A stretch of 64,000 nucleotides of DNA from Lentzea waywayandensis (GCF_900115955.1 NZ_FOYL01000003.1:467117-531116), one strand, 5' to 3'. Counted from the first letter of the stretch, positions 23,432-32,581 are shown. Notes: generated from the sequence alone by a model not told the origin. Translations and numbers: made by a program.

Positions 23432-24967
23432 CTAGATCTTGGGTACAGCGCGGTCGATGATCGAGGCGAAGTCGGTGGACTTGGGGAGCGTGCCGAACGC
23501 GACTCCCCAGTCCCCGCCCAGCCGTGAGCCGAGGAACGCGTCCGCGACGGCGGGGTGCCCGTGCTTGACCAGCAGGGCACCCTGCAGGATCAGTGCCATC
23601 TTCTCCACGACCCGGCGCGCCTGCGACTCGTCCACATCGGACAGCGCGGCGCCGAGCTCGTTCAGCGCCTTGTCGACGCGCTGGTCGACGCCGGTGACGG
23701 CGGAGAGGAACTCCTGCACCGACTCGGGTTCCTTCTTCATCGCACGCAGGACGTCCAACGCGGCGACGTTGCCGGAACCCTCCCAGATCGACATCAGCGG
23801 CGACTCGCGGAACAGCCGCGGCATGCCGCTGTCCTCGATGTACCCGTTGCCGCCCAGGCACTCCAACGCCTCGGCGGCGTGCACCGGGCCGCGCTTGCAC
23901 ACCCAGTACTTGGTGACCGCGAGCGCGAGCCGCGGCCGGTGCTGGGCCAGCCACATCGCGGTCGTGGTCGCCGCCTCGGACTCGATCGCGAGGTCCGCCA
24001 GCACGTTGCGCATGGCGGGCTGGTCGATCAGGTAGTTCCCGAACGCCTTGCGGTGGGCGGCGTGGTGCGTGGCCTGCCGGACTCCGAGCCGCATGCCCGC
24101 CGCGGTGCCGAGAACGCAGTCGAGCCGGGTCGTGTTGACCATCTCGATGATCGTCCGCACGCCGCGGCCCTCGTCGCCGACGCGCCAGGCGAACGCCTCG
24201 TCGTACTCGATCTCGGCGGACGCGTTGGACTTGTTGCCGAGCTTGTCCTTCAGGCGCTGTAGGAAGAACCGGTTGCGCGTGCCGTCCGGCAGCACCCGCG
24301 GGACCAGGAAGCACGTCAGTCCGCCGGGTGCCTGGGCGAGCGTCAGGAACATGTCCGACATGGGCGCCGACGTGAACCACTTGTGCCCGGTCAGCACGTA
24401 GCCGTCGGTCACCGGCTTCGCGACGGTGGTGTTCGCGCGGACGTCCGATCCGCCCTGCTTCTCGGTCATGGACATGCCGGCGATCAGGCCCTGCTTGCCC
24501 AGCGGTGCCCTGAGCCCGAAGTCGTAGTTCCGGGCGGTGAGAAGGGGTTCGTAGATCTCGGCCAGTTCCGGCGCGACGCGCAAAGCGGGCACCGCCGCGT
24601 AAGTCATCGAAATCGGGCATCCGTGGCCGGCCTCGACCTGGGACCACGCGTAGAACTTGGCTGCCCTGTTGAGGTGCTCACCGTCGACATAGGCGTGCAA
24701 TCCGTGCGAAACGGCCACGTTCATCAGTTCGTGCCATGCCGGGTGGAACTCGACCTCGTCGATCCGGTTCCCGTACCGGTCGTGGGTGTGCAGGACCGGG
24801 GGATGGGCGTTCGCCAGCCTGCCGTGCTCCTGCCACTCGTGGCTGCCCGCGAGCTTGCCCAGAGCGTGCAGGTCAGGGCTGTCGACCCAGCTCAGCAGGG
24901 CCGGGTCGGCCGCGACGTCGTGACCGCTCAGCGGCGGCACCTGGTTGGTCACCTCGTGCGTAGCCAT
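23432..24967 (-). CDS. AidB-like acyl-CoA dehydrogenase
   Basis: 511 residues, longer than standard acyl-CoA dehydrogenases because of an AidB-type N-terminal domain (first 150 residues, WHELMNVAVSHGLHAY). Core motifs: GMSMTEKQGGSDVRAN, GHKWFTSAPMSDM, ALECLGGNGYIEDSGMPRLFRE and SIWEGSGN. In AidB the family serves in alkylation stress, while many actinobacterial members act in fatty-acid or aromatic degradation. The ATG at 24967 was chosen because the conserved N-terminus starts there and a palindrome lies just upstream; longer readings run through the divergent gene. Confidence 0.88.
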   Translation of the reverse strand: MATHEVTNQVPPLSGHDVAADPALLSWVDSPDLHALGKLAGSHEWQEHGRLANAHPPVLHTHDRYGNRIDEVEFHPAWHELMNVAVSHGLHAYVDGEHLNRAAKFYAWSQVEAGHGCPISMTYAAVPALRVAPELAEIYEPLLTARNYDFGLRAPLGKQGLIAGMSMTEKQGGSDVRANTTVAKPVTDGYVLTGHKWFTSAPMSDMFLTLAQAPGGLTCFLVPRVLPDGTRNRFFLQRLKDKLGNKSNASAEIEYDEAFAWRVGDEGRGVRTIIEMVNTTRLDCVLGTAAGMRLGVRQATHHAAHRKAFGNYLIDQPAMRNVLADLAIESEAATTTAMWLAQHRPRLALAVTKYWVCKRGPVHAAEALECLGGNGYIEDSGMPRLFRESPLMSIWEGSGNVAALDVLRAMKKEPESVQEFLSAVTGVDQRVDKALNELGAALSDVDESQARRVVEKMALILQGALLVKHGHPAVADAFLGSRLGGDWGVAFGTLPKSTDFASIIDRAVPKI

Positions 24968-24978
24968 GCCTCGCACGC

Positions 24979-24993
24979 TACTACTCGGTAGTA
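24979..24993. promoter_or_regulatory. Palindrome between the AidB-like and tmsA-like genes
   Basis: TACTAC-TCG-GTAGTA is a perfect 6-3-6 inverted repeat, 12 bp before the AidB-like ATG and 13 bp before the divergent GTG, in a 38-bp gap. Size and place suit a TetR-type lipid regulator acting on both genes. The regulator is not identifiable here; the motif differs from that of the TetR at 16.8 kb. Confidence 0.5.
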
Positions 24994-25005
24994 ACTTTAG
25001 GCAGG

Positions 25006-26388
25006 GTGTGCCGAAAGATCGCTGGCCCATTCGGGCTTTTGGGCGTGCCAACGGCGCTGACGAGGAATAACGTCGTTCTGGTGAGGGACCATGGGCACAG
25101 CTCGGCCGTGGCTGCGCTGAGTGCGCAGTACGCCGCGATGCGCGAAGGTGCGCCAGTGCGGCTCGCGAAGAAGACGTCGAACCTCTTCCGGTTCCGGGCC
25201 GACCAGGCCGGCGGGCTCGACGTCGGCAGGTTCGACCAGGTCCTGTCAGTGGACCCGGTCGGACGCACCGCACAGGTGCAGGGCATGACCACCTACGAGA
25301 ATCTCGTCGCCGCGACACTTCCCCACGGCCTGATGCCGTTAGTGGTGCCGCAGCTCAAAACCATCACCATCGGCGGTGCCGTGGCGGGTCTCGGCATCGA
25401 GTCCACGTCCTTCCGCAACGGGCTGCCGCACGAGTCCGTGCGGGAGCTGGAGATCCTCACCGGCGACGGCGAGGTGGTCGTCGCCAAACCGGACGACGAC
25501 CTGTTCCGCGCGTTCCCCAACTCCTACGGGACGCTGGGCTACGCGTTGCGGCTCGAGATCGAACTGGAGCCGGTGCGGCAGTACGTGCGGTTGCGGCACG
25601 TGCCGTTCGGGTCGTTCGAGGAGTGCGCCGCCGTCATCGAGGAGGTCTGCGAGGACGGCTCGGCGGACTTCGTCGACGGCACGGTCTTCTCACGGGGTGA
25701 GATGTACCTGACGTTGGGCCACTACGCCGACATCGCGCCGTACACGTCCGACTACACCGGCAACCAGATCTACTACCGGTCCATCCAGAAACGCCGCACG
25801 GACCACCTCACGATCCACGACTACCTGTGGCGCTGGGACACCGACTGGTTCTGGTGCTCGCGGGCGTTCGGCGCGCAGAACCCGGTCGTCCGTCGCATGT
25901 GGCCGAAGCGCTACCTGCGTTCGGACGTGTACCGGAGTCTGGTCGCCAAGCACCGGCGGTTGCGGCCTCGGGTGGACGTCGAGCCGGTGATCCAGGACGT
26001 GGAGATCCCCGTCGCGGGGCTCGCCGCGTTCCTCGACTTCTTCGACCGCGAGATCGGCATCTCGCCGGTGTGGCTGTGCCCGGTTCGCCTGCGCGACACC
26101 ACGGCCTGGCCGCTCTACCCGATGGACAAGGACACGCTGTACGTCAACGTCGGGTTCTGGTCGGAGGTCCCGGTCCGTCCGGGAGAGAAGATGGGTGACC
26201 GCAACCGGCTGATCGAGCGCGAGGTGGCTCGGCTGGGCGGCCACAAGTCGCTGTACTCGGACTCCTACTACACCGAGGACGAGTTCTGGCGGCACTACAA
26301 CGGTTCGCACTACCGGTCCGTGAAGAGCCGGTACGACCAGACGAACCGCTTGCCTGATCTGTACGCCAAGTGTGTCAGGGGACGATGA
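25006..26388 (+). CDS. FAD-binding oxidoreductase, TmsA/BfaA-like (10-methylene fatty acid reductase)
   Basis: 460 residues of the FAD_binding_4 (PCMH-type) family. The N-terminal FAD fold has VDPVGRTAQVQGMTTYENLV and TITIGGAVAGLGIEST. The C-terminal region (FLDFFDREIGISPVWLCPVRL, EDEFWRHYNGSHYRSVKSRYD) resembles the eukaryotic sterol delta-24 reductase group. The gene directly downstream encodes a cyclopropane-synthase-like methyltransferase. This adjacent pair is the known arrangement for 10-methyl fatty acid synthesis in actinobacteria (tmsA/tmsB, bfaA/bfaB). This member reduces the 10-methylene intermediate with NADPH to the 10-methyl (tuberculostearic-type) chain. The first 12 residues are uncertain. 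Confidence 0.8.
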   Translation: MCRKIAGPFGLLGVPTALTRNNVVLVRDHGHSSAVAALSAQYAAMREGAPVRLAKKTSNLFRFRADQAGGLDVGRFDQVLSVDPVGRTAQVQGMTTYENLVAATLPHGLMPLVVPQLKTITIGGAVAGLGIESTSFRNGLPHESVRELEILTGDGEVVVAKPDDDLFRAFPNSYGTLGYALRLEIELEPVRQYVRLRHVPFGSFEECAAVIEEVCEDGSADFVDGTVFSRGEMYLTLGHYADIAPYTSDYTGNQIYYRSIQKRRTDHLTIHDYLWRWDTDWFWCSRAFGAQNPVVRRMWPKRYLRSDVYRSLVAKHRRLRPRVDVEPVIQDVEIPVAGLAAFLDFFDREIGISPVWLCPVRLRDTTAWPLYPMDKDTLYVNVGFWSEVPVRPGEKMGDRNRLIEREVARLGGHKSLYSDSYYTEDEFWRHYNGSHYRSVKSRYDQTNRLPDLYAKCVRGR

Positions 26389-27621
26389 ATGCGGTTGGCC
26401 TCCATTTTCCAGCGCATCACAGGTGGCAGCGACGTTCGCTTCCAGGCCTACGACGGCAGTACCGCCGGGCCTACCGCGGCCTCGGTGTCCATCGACATCA
26501 AAACACCGGAAGCCCTGTCCTACCTGGCTTCCGCGCCGGGTGAACTGGGCCTGGCCCGCGCCTACGTGACGGGCCACCTGGAGATCCTCGGCGACGTGCA
26601 CGCCGGTCTCGCGCAGCTCTCCGAGTTCTCCCTGCGAGAGCTCCCCGTGCTGCAACGGCTGGAACTGCTGCGGTTCCTGGGCCGGATCCGGTTCTCGCAC
26701 AAGGTCTCGCCGCCGCCACAGGAGACCCGTCTGCACGGCCTGCGTCACTCGAAGGCCCGCGACTCGCAGGCCATCGCGCACCACTACGACGTCTCGAACC
26801 AGTTCTACGCGTGGATCCTGGGTCCGTCGATGGCCTACACCTGCGCGGTGTACCCGTCGCTGGAGTCCACTTTGGAGGAGGCGCAGTTCGCCAAGCACGA
26901 CCTGGTGGCGCGCAAGCTGGGGCTGAAGCCCGGTATGAAACTGCTCGACGTCGGCTGCGGCTGGGGCGGCATGGTCATGCACGCGGCGCGCGAGTACGGG
27001 GTGCGGGCGATCGGCGTGACGCTCTCCCGCAACCAGGCGGAGTGGGCGCAGAAGGCGATCGTCGAGGCCGGGCTGTCGGACCTGGCCGAGGTGCGGCATC
27101 TCGACTACCGGGACGTTCGCGAGACCGGGTTCGACGCGGTGTCGTCGATCGGCCTGACCGAGCACATCGGCAAGGCCAAGCTCCCGGCGTACTTCTCGTC
27201 GCTGTACCGGAAGCTGAAGCCGGGCGGCCGCCTGCTCAACCACTGCATCACCAGGCCGAACAACAAGGAGCGGGCGTTGTCCGGTCCGTTCATCGACCGA
27301 TACGTGTTCCCGGACGGCGAGCTCGTCGGTCCCGGACACCTCGTGTCGCTGATGCACGACACCGGGTTCGAGGTGCGGCACGAGGAGAACATCCGCGAGC
27401 ACTACGCGCTGACGCTGGCCGCGTGGAGCCGCAACCTCGACGAGCACTGGGACGAGGCCGTCGAGGACGTCGGCGAGGCCCGGGCTCGCGTGTGGCGGCT
27501 GTACCTGGCGGCGTCGCGGCTCGGGTTCGAACGCAACAACATCCAGCTGCACCAGGTGCTCGGGGTGAAGCTGGACGGGACGACGTCGCACATGCCGTTG
27601 CGCCCGGACTGGCTGTCCTGA
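26389..27621 (+). CDS. Cyclopropane-synthase-family methyltransferase, TmsB/BfaB-like
   Basis: 410 residues. An N-terminal domain typical of CFA synthases (GLARAYVTGHLEILGDVH) precedes the SAM-binding domain: AHHYDVSNQFY, DVGCGWGGMVMHAA, GVTLSRNQAEWA and SIGLTEHIGKAK. It starts immediately after the tmsA-like stop with no gap. By analogy with TmsB it adds a methylene from SAM to the double bond of phospholipid-bound oleoyl chains at C10. An ordinary cyclopropane synthase is the alternative, but the FAD partner argues for the 10-methyl pathway. Such lipids are a chemotaxonomic trait of several actinomycete genera. Confidence 0.85.
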   Translation: MRLASIFQRITGGSDVRFQAYDGSTAGPTAASVSIDIKTPEALSYLASAPGELGLARAYVTGHLEILGDVHAGLAQLSEFSLRELPVLQRLELLRFLGRIRFSHKVSPPPQETRLHGLRHSKARDSQAIAHHYDVSNQFYAWILGPSMAYTCAVYPSLESTLEEAQFAKHDLVARKLGLKPGMKLLDVGCGWGGMVMHAAREYGVRAIGVTLSRNQAEWAQKAIVEAGLSDLAEVRHLDYRDVRETGFDAVSSIGLTEHIGKAKLPAYFSSLYRKLKPGGRLLNHCITRPNNKERALSGPFIDRYVFPDGELVGPGHLVSLMHDTGFEVRHEENIREHYALTLAAWSRNLDEHWDEAVEDVGEARARVWRLYLAASRLGFERNNIQLHQVLGVKLDGTTSHMPLRPDWLS

Positions 27622-27642
27622 TCTTCGGCAGATGTGCAGTGA

Positions 27643-27900
27643 CAGGTTCGGCACCACTACCGTGACCGCGACCAGTACGAGGTCGACGCAGTCTTGGAGG
27701 ACCACAGGGGCCGTGTGATCGGCATCGAGGTGAAGGCCGCGGAAACCGTCCGGACTGACGATTTCCGCGGCCTGCGTTTGCTGCAACGGCGCCTCGGTGA
27801 CAGGTTCCACGCGGGCTTCGTGCTCTGCTCAGGAGAGCAGTCAGGCAGCTTCGGAGACGGCATGACCTGCTTGCCGATCTCGGCGCTCTGGACCTCTTAG
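27643..27900 (+). pseudogene. Remnant of an AAA/DUF4143 ATPase, C-terminal end
   Basis: An open frame after a stop at 27640, without a usable start, encodes HHYRDRDQYEVDAVLEDHRG then VIGIEVKAAETV. This is the nuclease-like C-terminal tail of DUF4143 ATP-binding proteins (the E-D-EVK pattern is readable). The family is normally about 400 residues; the ATPase part is absent. The stop overlaps the stop of the convergent HtrA-like gene. This is a decayed accessory gene at an island boundary. Confidence 0.7.
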
Positions 27901-28727
27901 CTCAGCTTGTCCACGATCTGCTTGGCCGTGTTGGACGGGATCGCGAACCCGATCCCCACGCTTCCGGCCTCACCGCTGCTCGACGCCGGCGAGTAGATCG
28001 CCGAGTTGATGCCGATCAGCTCACCGGCCGCGTTCACCAAAGCCCCGCCGGAGTTGCCGGGGTTGATCGACGCATCGGTCTGGATCGCCTGGTACGACAC
28101 GGAAGACGCGCGGCGGGTCTCGCCGGGCACGGTCACCTTGCGGTCCAAAGCGGACACGATGCCGGTCGTCACGGTGCCCTGGAGCCCGGACGGCGAACCG
28201 ATGGCCATCACCGCGTCGCCGACCTTCACCGAACCCGAGTCCGCCCACTTGATCGGCGTCAGGCCGGACGCTCCGGAGACCTGGAGCACGGCCAGGTCCG
28301 AGGTGGGGTCCGTGTTGACGACGGTGGCCGGCAGCTCGCGGCCGTCGTTGAACTTCACGGTGATCTGGCCGCCGGCCGATGCCACGACGTGGTTGTTGGT
28401 GAGGATCTTGCCGTCCGCCGAGAGGATCACGCCGGAGCCGAGGCCGTTGCCGACGTTGACCTGCACCACGGAGGGCAGCACGTCCGAGGCGACGGCGCTC
28501 CAGTCCAGTGTGGACGTGTTGGAGATCGTCTGCGCGGAGACGGAGGTGGAGGTGGGGGTGGAGTCCGGCGAGGCGATCACCGCTCCGGTGACGCCGCCGA
28601 ACAAGCCGGCGACGAGTGCCGCGGCCGTCAGCATCGGGGCCGTTCGGCGCCAGAACTTCGGGGCGACGACGACGGGCTGCGGTTCCACCAGTGACCCGCT
28701 CATCGCGGGGAAGCTCTGCTCGGTCAT
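27897..28727 (-). CDS. Membrane-anchored HtrA/trypsin-like serine protease without PDZ
   Basis: 276 residues. A cytoplasmic N-terminus of about 35 residues is followed by one membrane helix (APMLTAAALVAGLFGGVTGAV), a Ser/Thr linker and an extracytoplasmic trypsin-like domain. The catalytic triad is visible: His in LTNNHVV, Asp in DPTSDLAVL, Ser in NPGNSGGAL. The protein ends after the domain, so the PDZ module of DegP/PepD proteins is missing. It probably acts in envelope protein quality control. ATG 28727 has GGAG 7 nt upstream; a long open extension upstream is antisense to the next gene and was excluded. Confidence 0.9.
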   Translation of the reverse strand: MTEQSFPAMSGSLVEPQPVVVAPKFWRRTAPMLTAAALVAGLFGGVTGAVIASPDSTPTSTSVSAQTISNTSTLDWSAVASDVLPSVVQVNVGNGLGSGVILSADGKILTNNHVVASAGGQITVKFNDGRELPATVVNTDPTSDLAVLQVSGASGLTPIKWADSGSVKVGDAVMAIGSPSGLQGTVTTGIVSALDRKVTVPGETRRASSVSYQAIQTDASINPGNSGGALVNAAGELIGINSAIYSPASSSGEAGSVGIGFAIPSNTAKQIVDKLS

Positions 28728-28807
28728 GACTCCACGATGGACCCCCATCATGTGAGCCAGCTGTGCCGAAACCCTGGAAAACCCTGATAAGAACCAGCTG
28801 ATAAGAA

Positions 28808-30847
28808 CTAGCTGAGAAGCAGCGCGGAGACCTCTGAGGCCGACAGCGGCGGACCGAAGTGCGCACCCTGCCCGCCCGTCACGCCCAACTCGGCCAGACG
28901 CGAAGCTTCGGCGGGAGTGCGGACGTCCTCCGCGTACAGCGGCAGCCGCAGGATCGACGCCCACGTCAGCAACGTCACCGACGCGCTCTCCTCCACGCGG
29001 TTCGCGCCCTCGTCCAGGCCGTGCACGACGGAGCCGGTGAACTTCACGCCGGTCAACGGCAGCCGGCGCAGCCGGTCGACACCGACGTTGCCACCGTTCA
29101 CCTGGTCCAGCACCAGCCCGACGCCGCGTTCGGCGAGGATCGTGAGCTCTTCGAGCTGGTCGTCGTTCAGCAACGCCGGCAGGTGCTCGTGCAGTTCGAA
29201 GCGCAGCAACGACGCGGGCAGGCCGGTGCGGGTCAGCACGCGAGCGACCTCGGCGACGAGCTCGGGTTCCTGGCACAGCCGCGGCGGCAGGTCGATCGAG
29301 AGGGCGGGCATCCGCGCGCCCAACGCCTGGTGCCAGTCGCTCGCGTGCCGGCACGCGTCGTCCAGCGCCCAGTGCACGAGGCGGACGATCATGCCGTTGT
29401 TCGAGGACTGGTCGAGGAACGTGTCCGGGCACAGCACCCCGCGCTCGGGGTGGTCCCAGACGATCTTGGCTTCGAGCGCGAGCACCGAGCCGTCGGCCAG
29501 GGAGTGGATCGGCAGGTAGTCGACGCGGAACTGGCCCTCCTCCAGCGCGCCGGGGATGGAGGCCGCGAGCGCGTACCTCTCCTTGTCGTGCACGTCCCGT
29601 TCGCGGTCGTACAACGCCCACTGCGCCTTGCCGTCGCGCTTGGCCCAGCCGACCGTGACGTCCGCCGCGCGCAGCAGGTCCGCCGCGTCGCCGCCGCGCG
29701 CCGCCCGTGCCACGACGCCGACGCTGGTCGTCACGCCGACGCCGTGCGCGCCGAACCAGATCGGCTCCTCCAGGCGTGCCGTGAAGTCCTCCACCAGGGC
29801 GACGACGCTCCGCACGTCCTGCGGGTCCCTGATCAGGACGCCGAACTCGTCCTCGCCGATGCGCGCGATCTTGGCGATCTCCTCGGAGAACACCGCCCGC
29901 AGGTGGGTCGCGACGTGCATCAGCACCCGGTTGCCCGCCTCGTGCCCGAACGCGTCGTTCACGCCGCGGAACCCGTCGATGTCGACCTGCACCAGCGCGA
30001 GCGTCTCCGGGCCCTTCGACCCGGCGGCGCCTTCGAGCCAGCCGAGGAACTGCGCGCGGTTCGGCAGGCCCGTCTGCATGTCGTTGAGGCTCTGCCGCAC
30101 GAGCTGCGTCTGCAGCGCGCGCATCTCGTTCATGTTCTCGATCATCGTCACGAGGTACGGCGGCGCGTCGTCCTCCTCGCGCACCAGCGAGATCGCCATG
30201 TGCGTCTGGATCGTCTCGCCGTCGCTGCGGACCATTCGCTTCTCGACGCGGATGTTGTCGAAGTCGGACGCGATCAGCTGCTTCGTCATCGCCCGCAGAC
30301 TGGCCCGGTCGTCCGGGTGCACGAGGTCGCGGCCGCTCATCTTGCGGACCTCGTCGTGCTTGTAGTCGAGCATCGCCAGCAACGCCTCGTTGACGTCGAT
30401 GATCTGGCCCTTGAGACCGCTCACGACGATGCCGAACGCCGAGCTCTCGAAGATCGCCCGGAACTTGGCCTCGCTCGCCCTGACCGCGCTCTCGGCCCGG
30501 CGCATCGTGTTGATCGCGGCCGTGCGGCTGAGCTCCTGCTGGTCGAGCGTGCGGTCGCGCAGGCCCTCCGCGTAGCCGGCGGCGAGCGCGGCCAGCTGGG
30601 GTTGCGTGACGGGGATGTGCTCACCGAGGCACGTGAGCGTCTGCTCCAGCGTCGCCGAGGAGATGAAGTCGTGCTCGACCATGGACCGGCCGACCTGCCG
30701 TGCCTCGCCCACCCCGCCACTGAGCAACTGCTCGACGTAGCCGCCGAGCAGTTGCTCGAGCTTCCCGCGCGTGAAGTTCGCGACGAGGGTGTTGGAGATC
30801 GCCGCCGCCCAGGCAACGGCGGGCTCTCGGCTGTCGACCATGTTCAT
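28808..30847 (-). CDS. PAS-GGDEF-EAL protein with degenerate active sites
   Basis: 679 residues. An N-terminal helical domain of about 110 residues is followed by PAS (about 125-245; FRAIFESSAFGIVVSGLKGQ), GGDEF (about 255-415) and EAL (about 425-675). The GGDEF site reads RIGEDEF, a permissible variant that may still make cyclic di-GMP. The EAL domain is eroded: EAL is EAK, the metal-binding DDFGTG segment is replaced by LDQVNGGN, and the KID motif reads KFT. Phosphodiesterase activity is therefore unlikely; the domain may only bind the nucleotide. Cyclic di-GMP controls development in actinomycetes. ATG 30847 or 30841 are equally possible starts. Confidence 0.85.
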   Translation of the reverse strand: MNMVDSREPAVAWAAAISNTLVANFTRGKLEQLLGGYVEQLLSGGVGEARQVGRSMVEHDFISSATLEQTLTCLGEHIPVTQPQLAALAAGYAEGLRDRTLDQQELSRTAAINTMRRAESAVRASEAKFRAIFESSAFGIVVSGLKGQIIDVNEALLAMLDYKHDEVRKMSGRDLVHPDDRASLRAMTKQLIASDFDNIRVEKRMVRSDGETIQTHMAISLVREEDDAPPYLVTMIENMNEMRALQTQLVRQSLNDMQTGLPNRAQFLGWLEGAAGSKGPETLALVQVDIDGFRGVNDAFGHEAGNRVLMHVATHLRAVFSEEIAKIARIGEDEFGVLIRDPQDVRSVVALVEDFTARLEEPIWFGAHGVGVTTSVGVVARAARGGDAADLLRAADVTVGWAKRDGKAQWALYDRERDVHDKERYALAASIPGALEEGQFRVDYLPIHSLADGSVLALEAKIVWDHPERGVLCPDTFLDQSSNNGMIVRLVHWALDDACRHASDWHQALGARMPALSIDLPPRLCQEPELVAEVARVLTRTGLPASLLRFELHEHLPALLNDDQLEELTILAERGVGLVLDQVNGGNVGVDRLRRLPLTGVKFTGSVVHGLDEGANRVEESASVTLLTWASILRLPLYAEDVRTPAEASRLAELGVTGGQGAHFGPPLSASEVSALLLS

Positions 30848-31016
30848 TCAGCTCAGGTGGCCATTCGGAATCGGTCGAACGGGTGACGACCCCACTCGGT
30901 CGCACCACCGGGTGTGGGTCCAACCGACAAGCTTACTGATCACTCAGAACCTGTCCAACGGAACCCTGAATCCCGGTCGAGATACAGCAGTCAGGCCACG
31001 AATTCACTCGTTTGAA

Positions 31017-31484
31017 CTAATGAATCACCTTGCTGAAGGCCAGTGGACCAATTGTCAGAGGGTCTGTATCAACGTCGAACAACGGTGTGTAACCGGTCGC
31101 CAGGTACAACCCTTTCGCTTCCGGCTGGCGAGGCCCTGTGGTCAGGTAGATCCTGGTGTACCCAAACGTTCGTGCCTCGTTCTCCAGTTCCACGAGCACC
31201 CTGCGCGCCAATCCACGCCTGCGGTGCTGTGAATGCGTCCAGATCCGTTTCAGTTCGGCGGTTTCGGCGTCGAACCGCTTGAACGCGCCGCCCGCGACGG
31301 CCACTCCGGCTTCCATCAGCAGCAGGAACTGTCCGTTCGGCGGCTCGAACACGTCCGCCGGCCGTTGCATCTCCTCTGCGCCCATCGGTCCGTAGCGAGA
31401 CGTGTATTCGTACGTAAGTTCCGTCACTAATGGCGCCGCGTCCGGATCCGATTGCCGGACGCGACGGACTTCGAGAGTGGTCAT
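31017..31484 (-). CDS. GNAT-family N-acetyltransferase
   Basis: 155 residues. The GNAT core has the acetyl-CoA loop HRRRGLARRVLVELENEA after strand ELKRIWTH, and the C-terminal GLYLATGYTPLF. The substrate is unknown. The ATG overlaps the stop of the flavin-dependent monooxygenase by 4 bp (ATGA), so the two are co-translated. A role in detoxifying or modifying a product of that pathway is possible. The 169 bp beyond its stop, up to the GGDEF gene's start, are rather A+T-rich and carry no gene. Confidence 0.85.
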   Translation of the reverse strand: MTTLEVRRVRQSDPDAAPLVTELTYEYTSRYGPMGAEEMQRPADVFEPPNGQFLLLMEAGVAVAGGAFKRFDAETAELKRIWTHSQHRRRGLARRVLVELENEARTFGYTRIYLTTGPRQPEAKGLYLATGYTPLFDVDTDPLTIGPLAFSKVIH

Positions 31485-32581
31485 GCGGCGTTGGCCCGGT
31501 CCCGCTTCGCGACCTCCTCGCGCACGATCGGAATCACGTACCGGCCGAAGTCGATCGCGTCGTCGAGCAGGTCGTAACCACGTGCGGACAGGATGTCGAC
31601 GCCGAGGTCGTAGTAGTCCAGCAACGCCTGCGCGACGGTCTCCGGAGTTCCCACCAACGCGTTGGAGTTGCCCGCGCCGCCGGTCGCCTTCGCCGTCGGC
31701 GTCCACAAAGCACGATCAAATCGCTCGCCGCGTTCCGCGACGGCCAGAAGTCGTTGTGAGCCGGTGTTCTCCGGGCTGGTGAGCGAATGCCGGCGGCTCA
31801 GCGGCCCGTTCGCCTTCCGCGCCTCGATGCGGTCGACCGTCCGGTGCGCCTTCTCCCACGCCAGTTCCTCGGTCGGCGCGATGATCGGCCGGAACGCGAC
31901 CTGGATCCTCGGCACGTCCGTGCGGCCCGCGTCTTTCGCCGCCTGCTTCACCGACTCGATCTGCTGGGCGGTCTCGGCCAGCGGTTCGCCCCAGAGGCAG
32001 AAGATGTCGGCCTCCGCGCCGCCCGCCGCGTACGCCGCGGGGGAGGAACCGCCGAACGACACGTTCGGGCGTGGTTGCTGCACGGGGAACACGTCGCTCA
32101 CGAAGTCCGCGAAGTGGTAGTGCTCGCCGTCGTGGTCGAACGCGGACCTGCTGGTCCAGGCCTTCTTGACGATCTGGATGTACTCGCGGGTGCGGCTGTA
32201 GCGCTGGTCCTTGGTCAGGTAGTCGCCCTCGCGCTGCTGCTCGTGGTCCGTGCCGCCGGTGATGAAGTGCACGGTGAGCCGGCCGTCGCTGATCTGGTCG
32301 AGCGTCGCGAACGTCTTGGCGGCGAACGTCGGGTAGGACACGTTCGGCCGGTGGGCCAGCAGGATCTGCAGCTTGTCGAGCTTGCTGGCGAGGTAGGCGG
32401 CCGCGGCGGAGGGTTCCGGCGCGCCCGACCCGTACGCGAACAGCACGCGGTCCCACCCGTGTTCCTCGTGCGCGCGAGCGAGCCTGAGCGTGTAGTCCTT
32501 GTCGAACGCGCCGCTGGACGACCGCGGCGTCGTCTCCGACCCGTCGTTCGTGGCGGCGATCCCGAGAAACTCAACTGGCAT
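31481..32581 (-). CDS. LLM-class FMNH2-dependent monooxygenase, alkanesulfonate type
   Basis: 366 residues of the luciferase-like monooxygenase family, SsuD branch: EFLGIAATNDGSE near the start, GWDRVLFAYGSGAPE, ISDGRLTVHFITGGTDHEQQ and FGGSSPAAY. Enzymes of this branch use reduced FMN and O2 to split C-S bonds of sulfonates or oxidise related sulfur compounds, releasing sulfite for assimilation. Two flavin reductases at 34.5-35.4 kb could supply FMNH2. It is divergent from an FAD/NAD(P)-binding protein, with 191 bp between starts that contain no gene. Substrate unproven. Confidence 0.85.
   Translation of the reverse strand: MPVEFLGIAATNDGSETTPRSSSGAFDKDYTLRLARAHEEHGWDRVLFAYGSGAPEPSAAAAYLASKLDKLQILLAHRPNVSYPTFAAKTFATLDQISDGRLTVHFITGGTDHEQQREGDYLTKDQRYSRTREYIQIVKKAWTSRSAFDHDGEHYHFADFVSDVFPVQQPRPNVSFGGSSPAAYAAGGAEADIFCLWGEPLAETAQQIESVKQAAKDAGRTDVPRIQVAFRPIIAPTEELAWEKAHRTVDRIEARKANGPLSRRHSLTSPENTGSQRLLAVAERGERFDRALWTPTAKATGGAGNSNALVGTPETVAQALLDYYDLGVDILSARGYDLLDDAIDFGRYVIPIVREEVAKRDRANAA

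Noticed and set aside
22146..24647. Very long minus-strand frame spanning the acyl-CoA dehydrogenase and the AidB-like gene
   Set aside because: It is in the wrong frame for both genes and has shadow composition.
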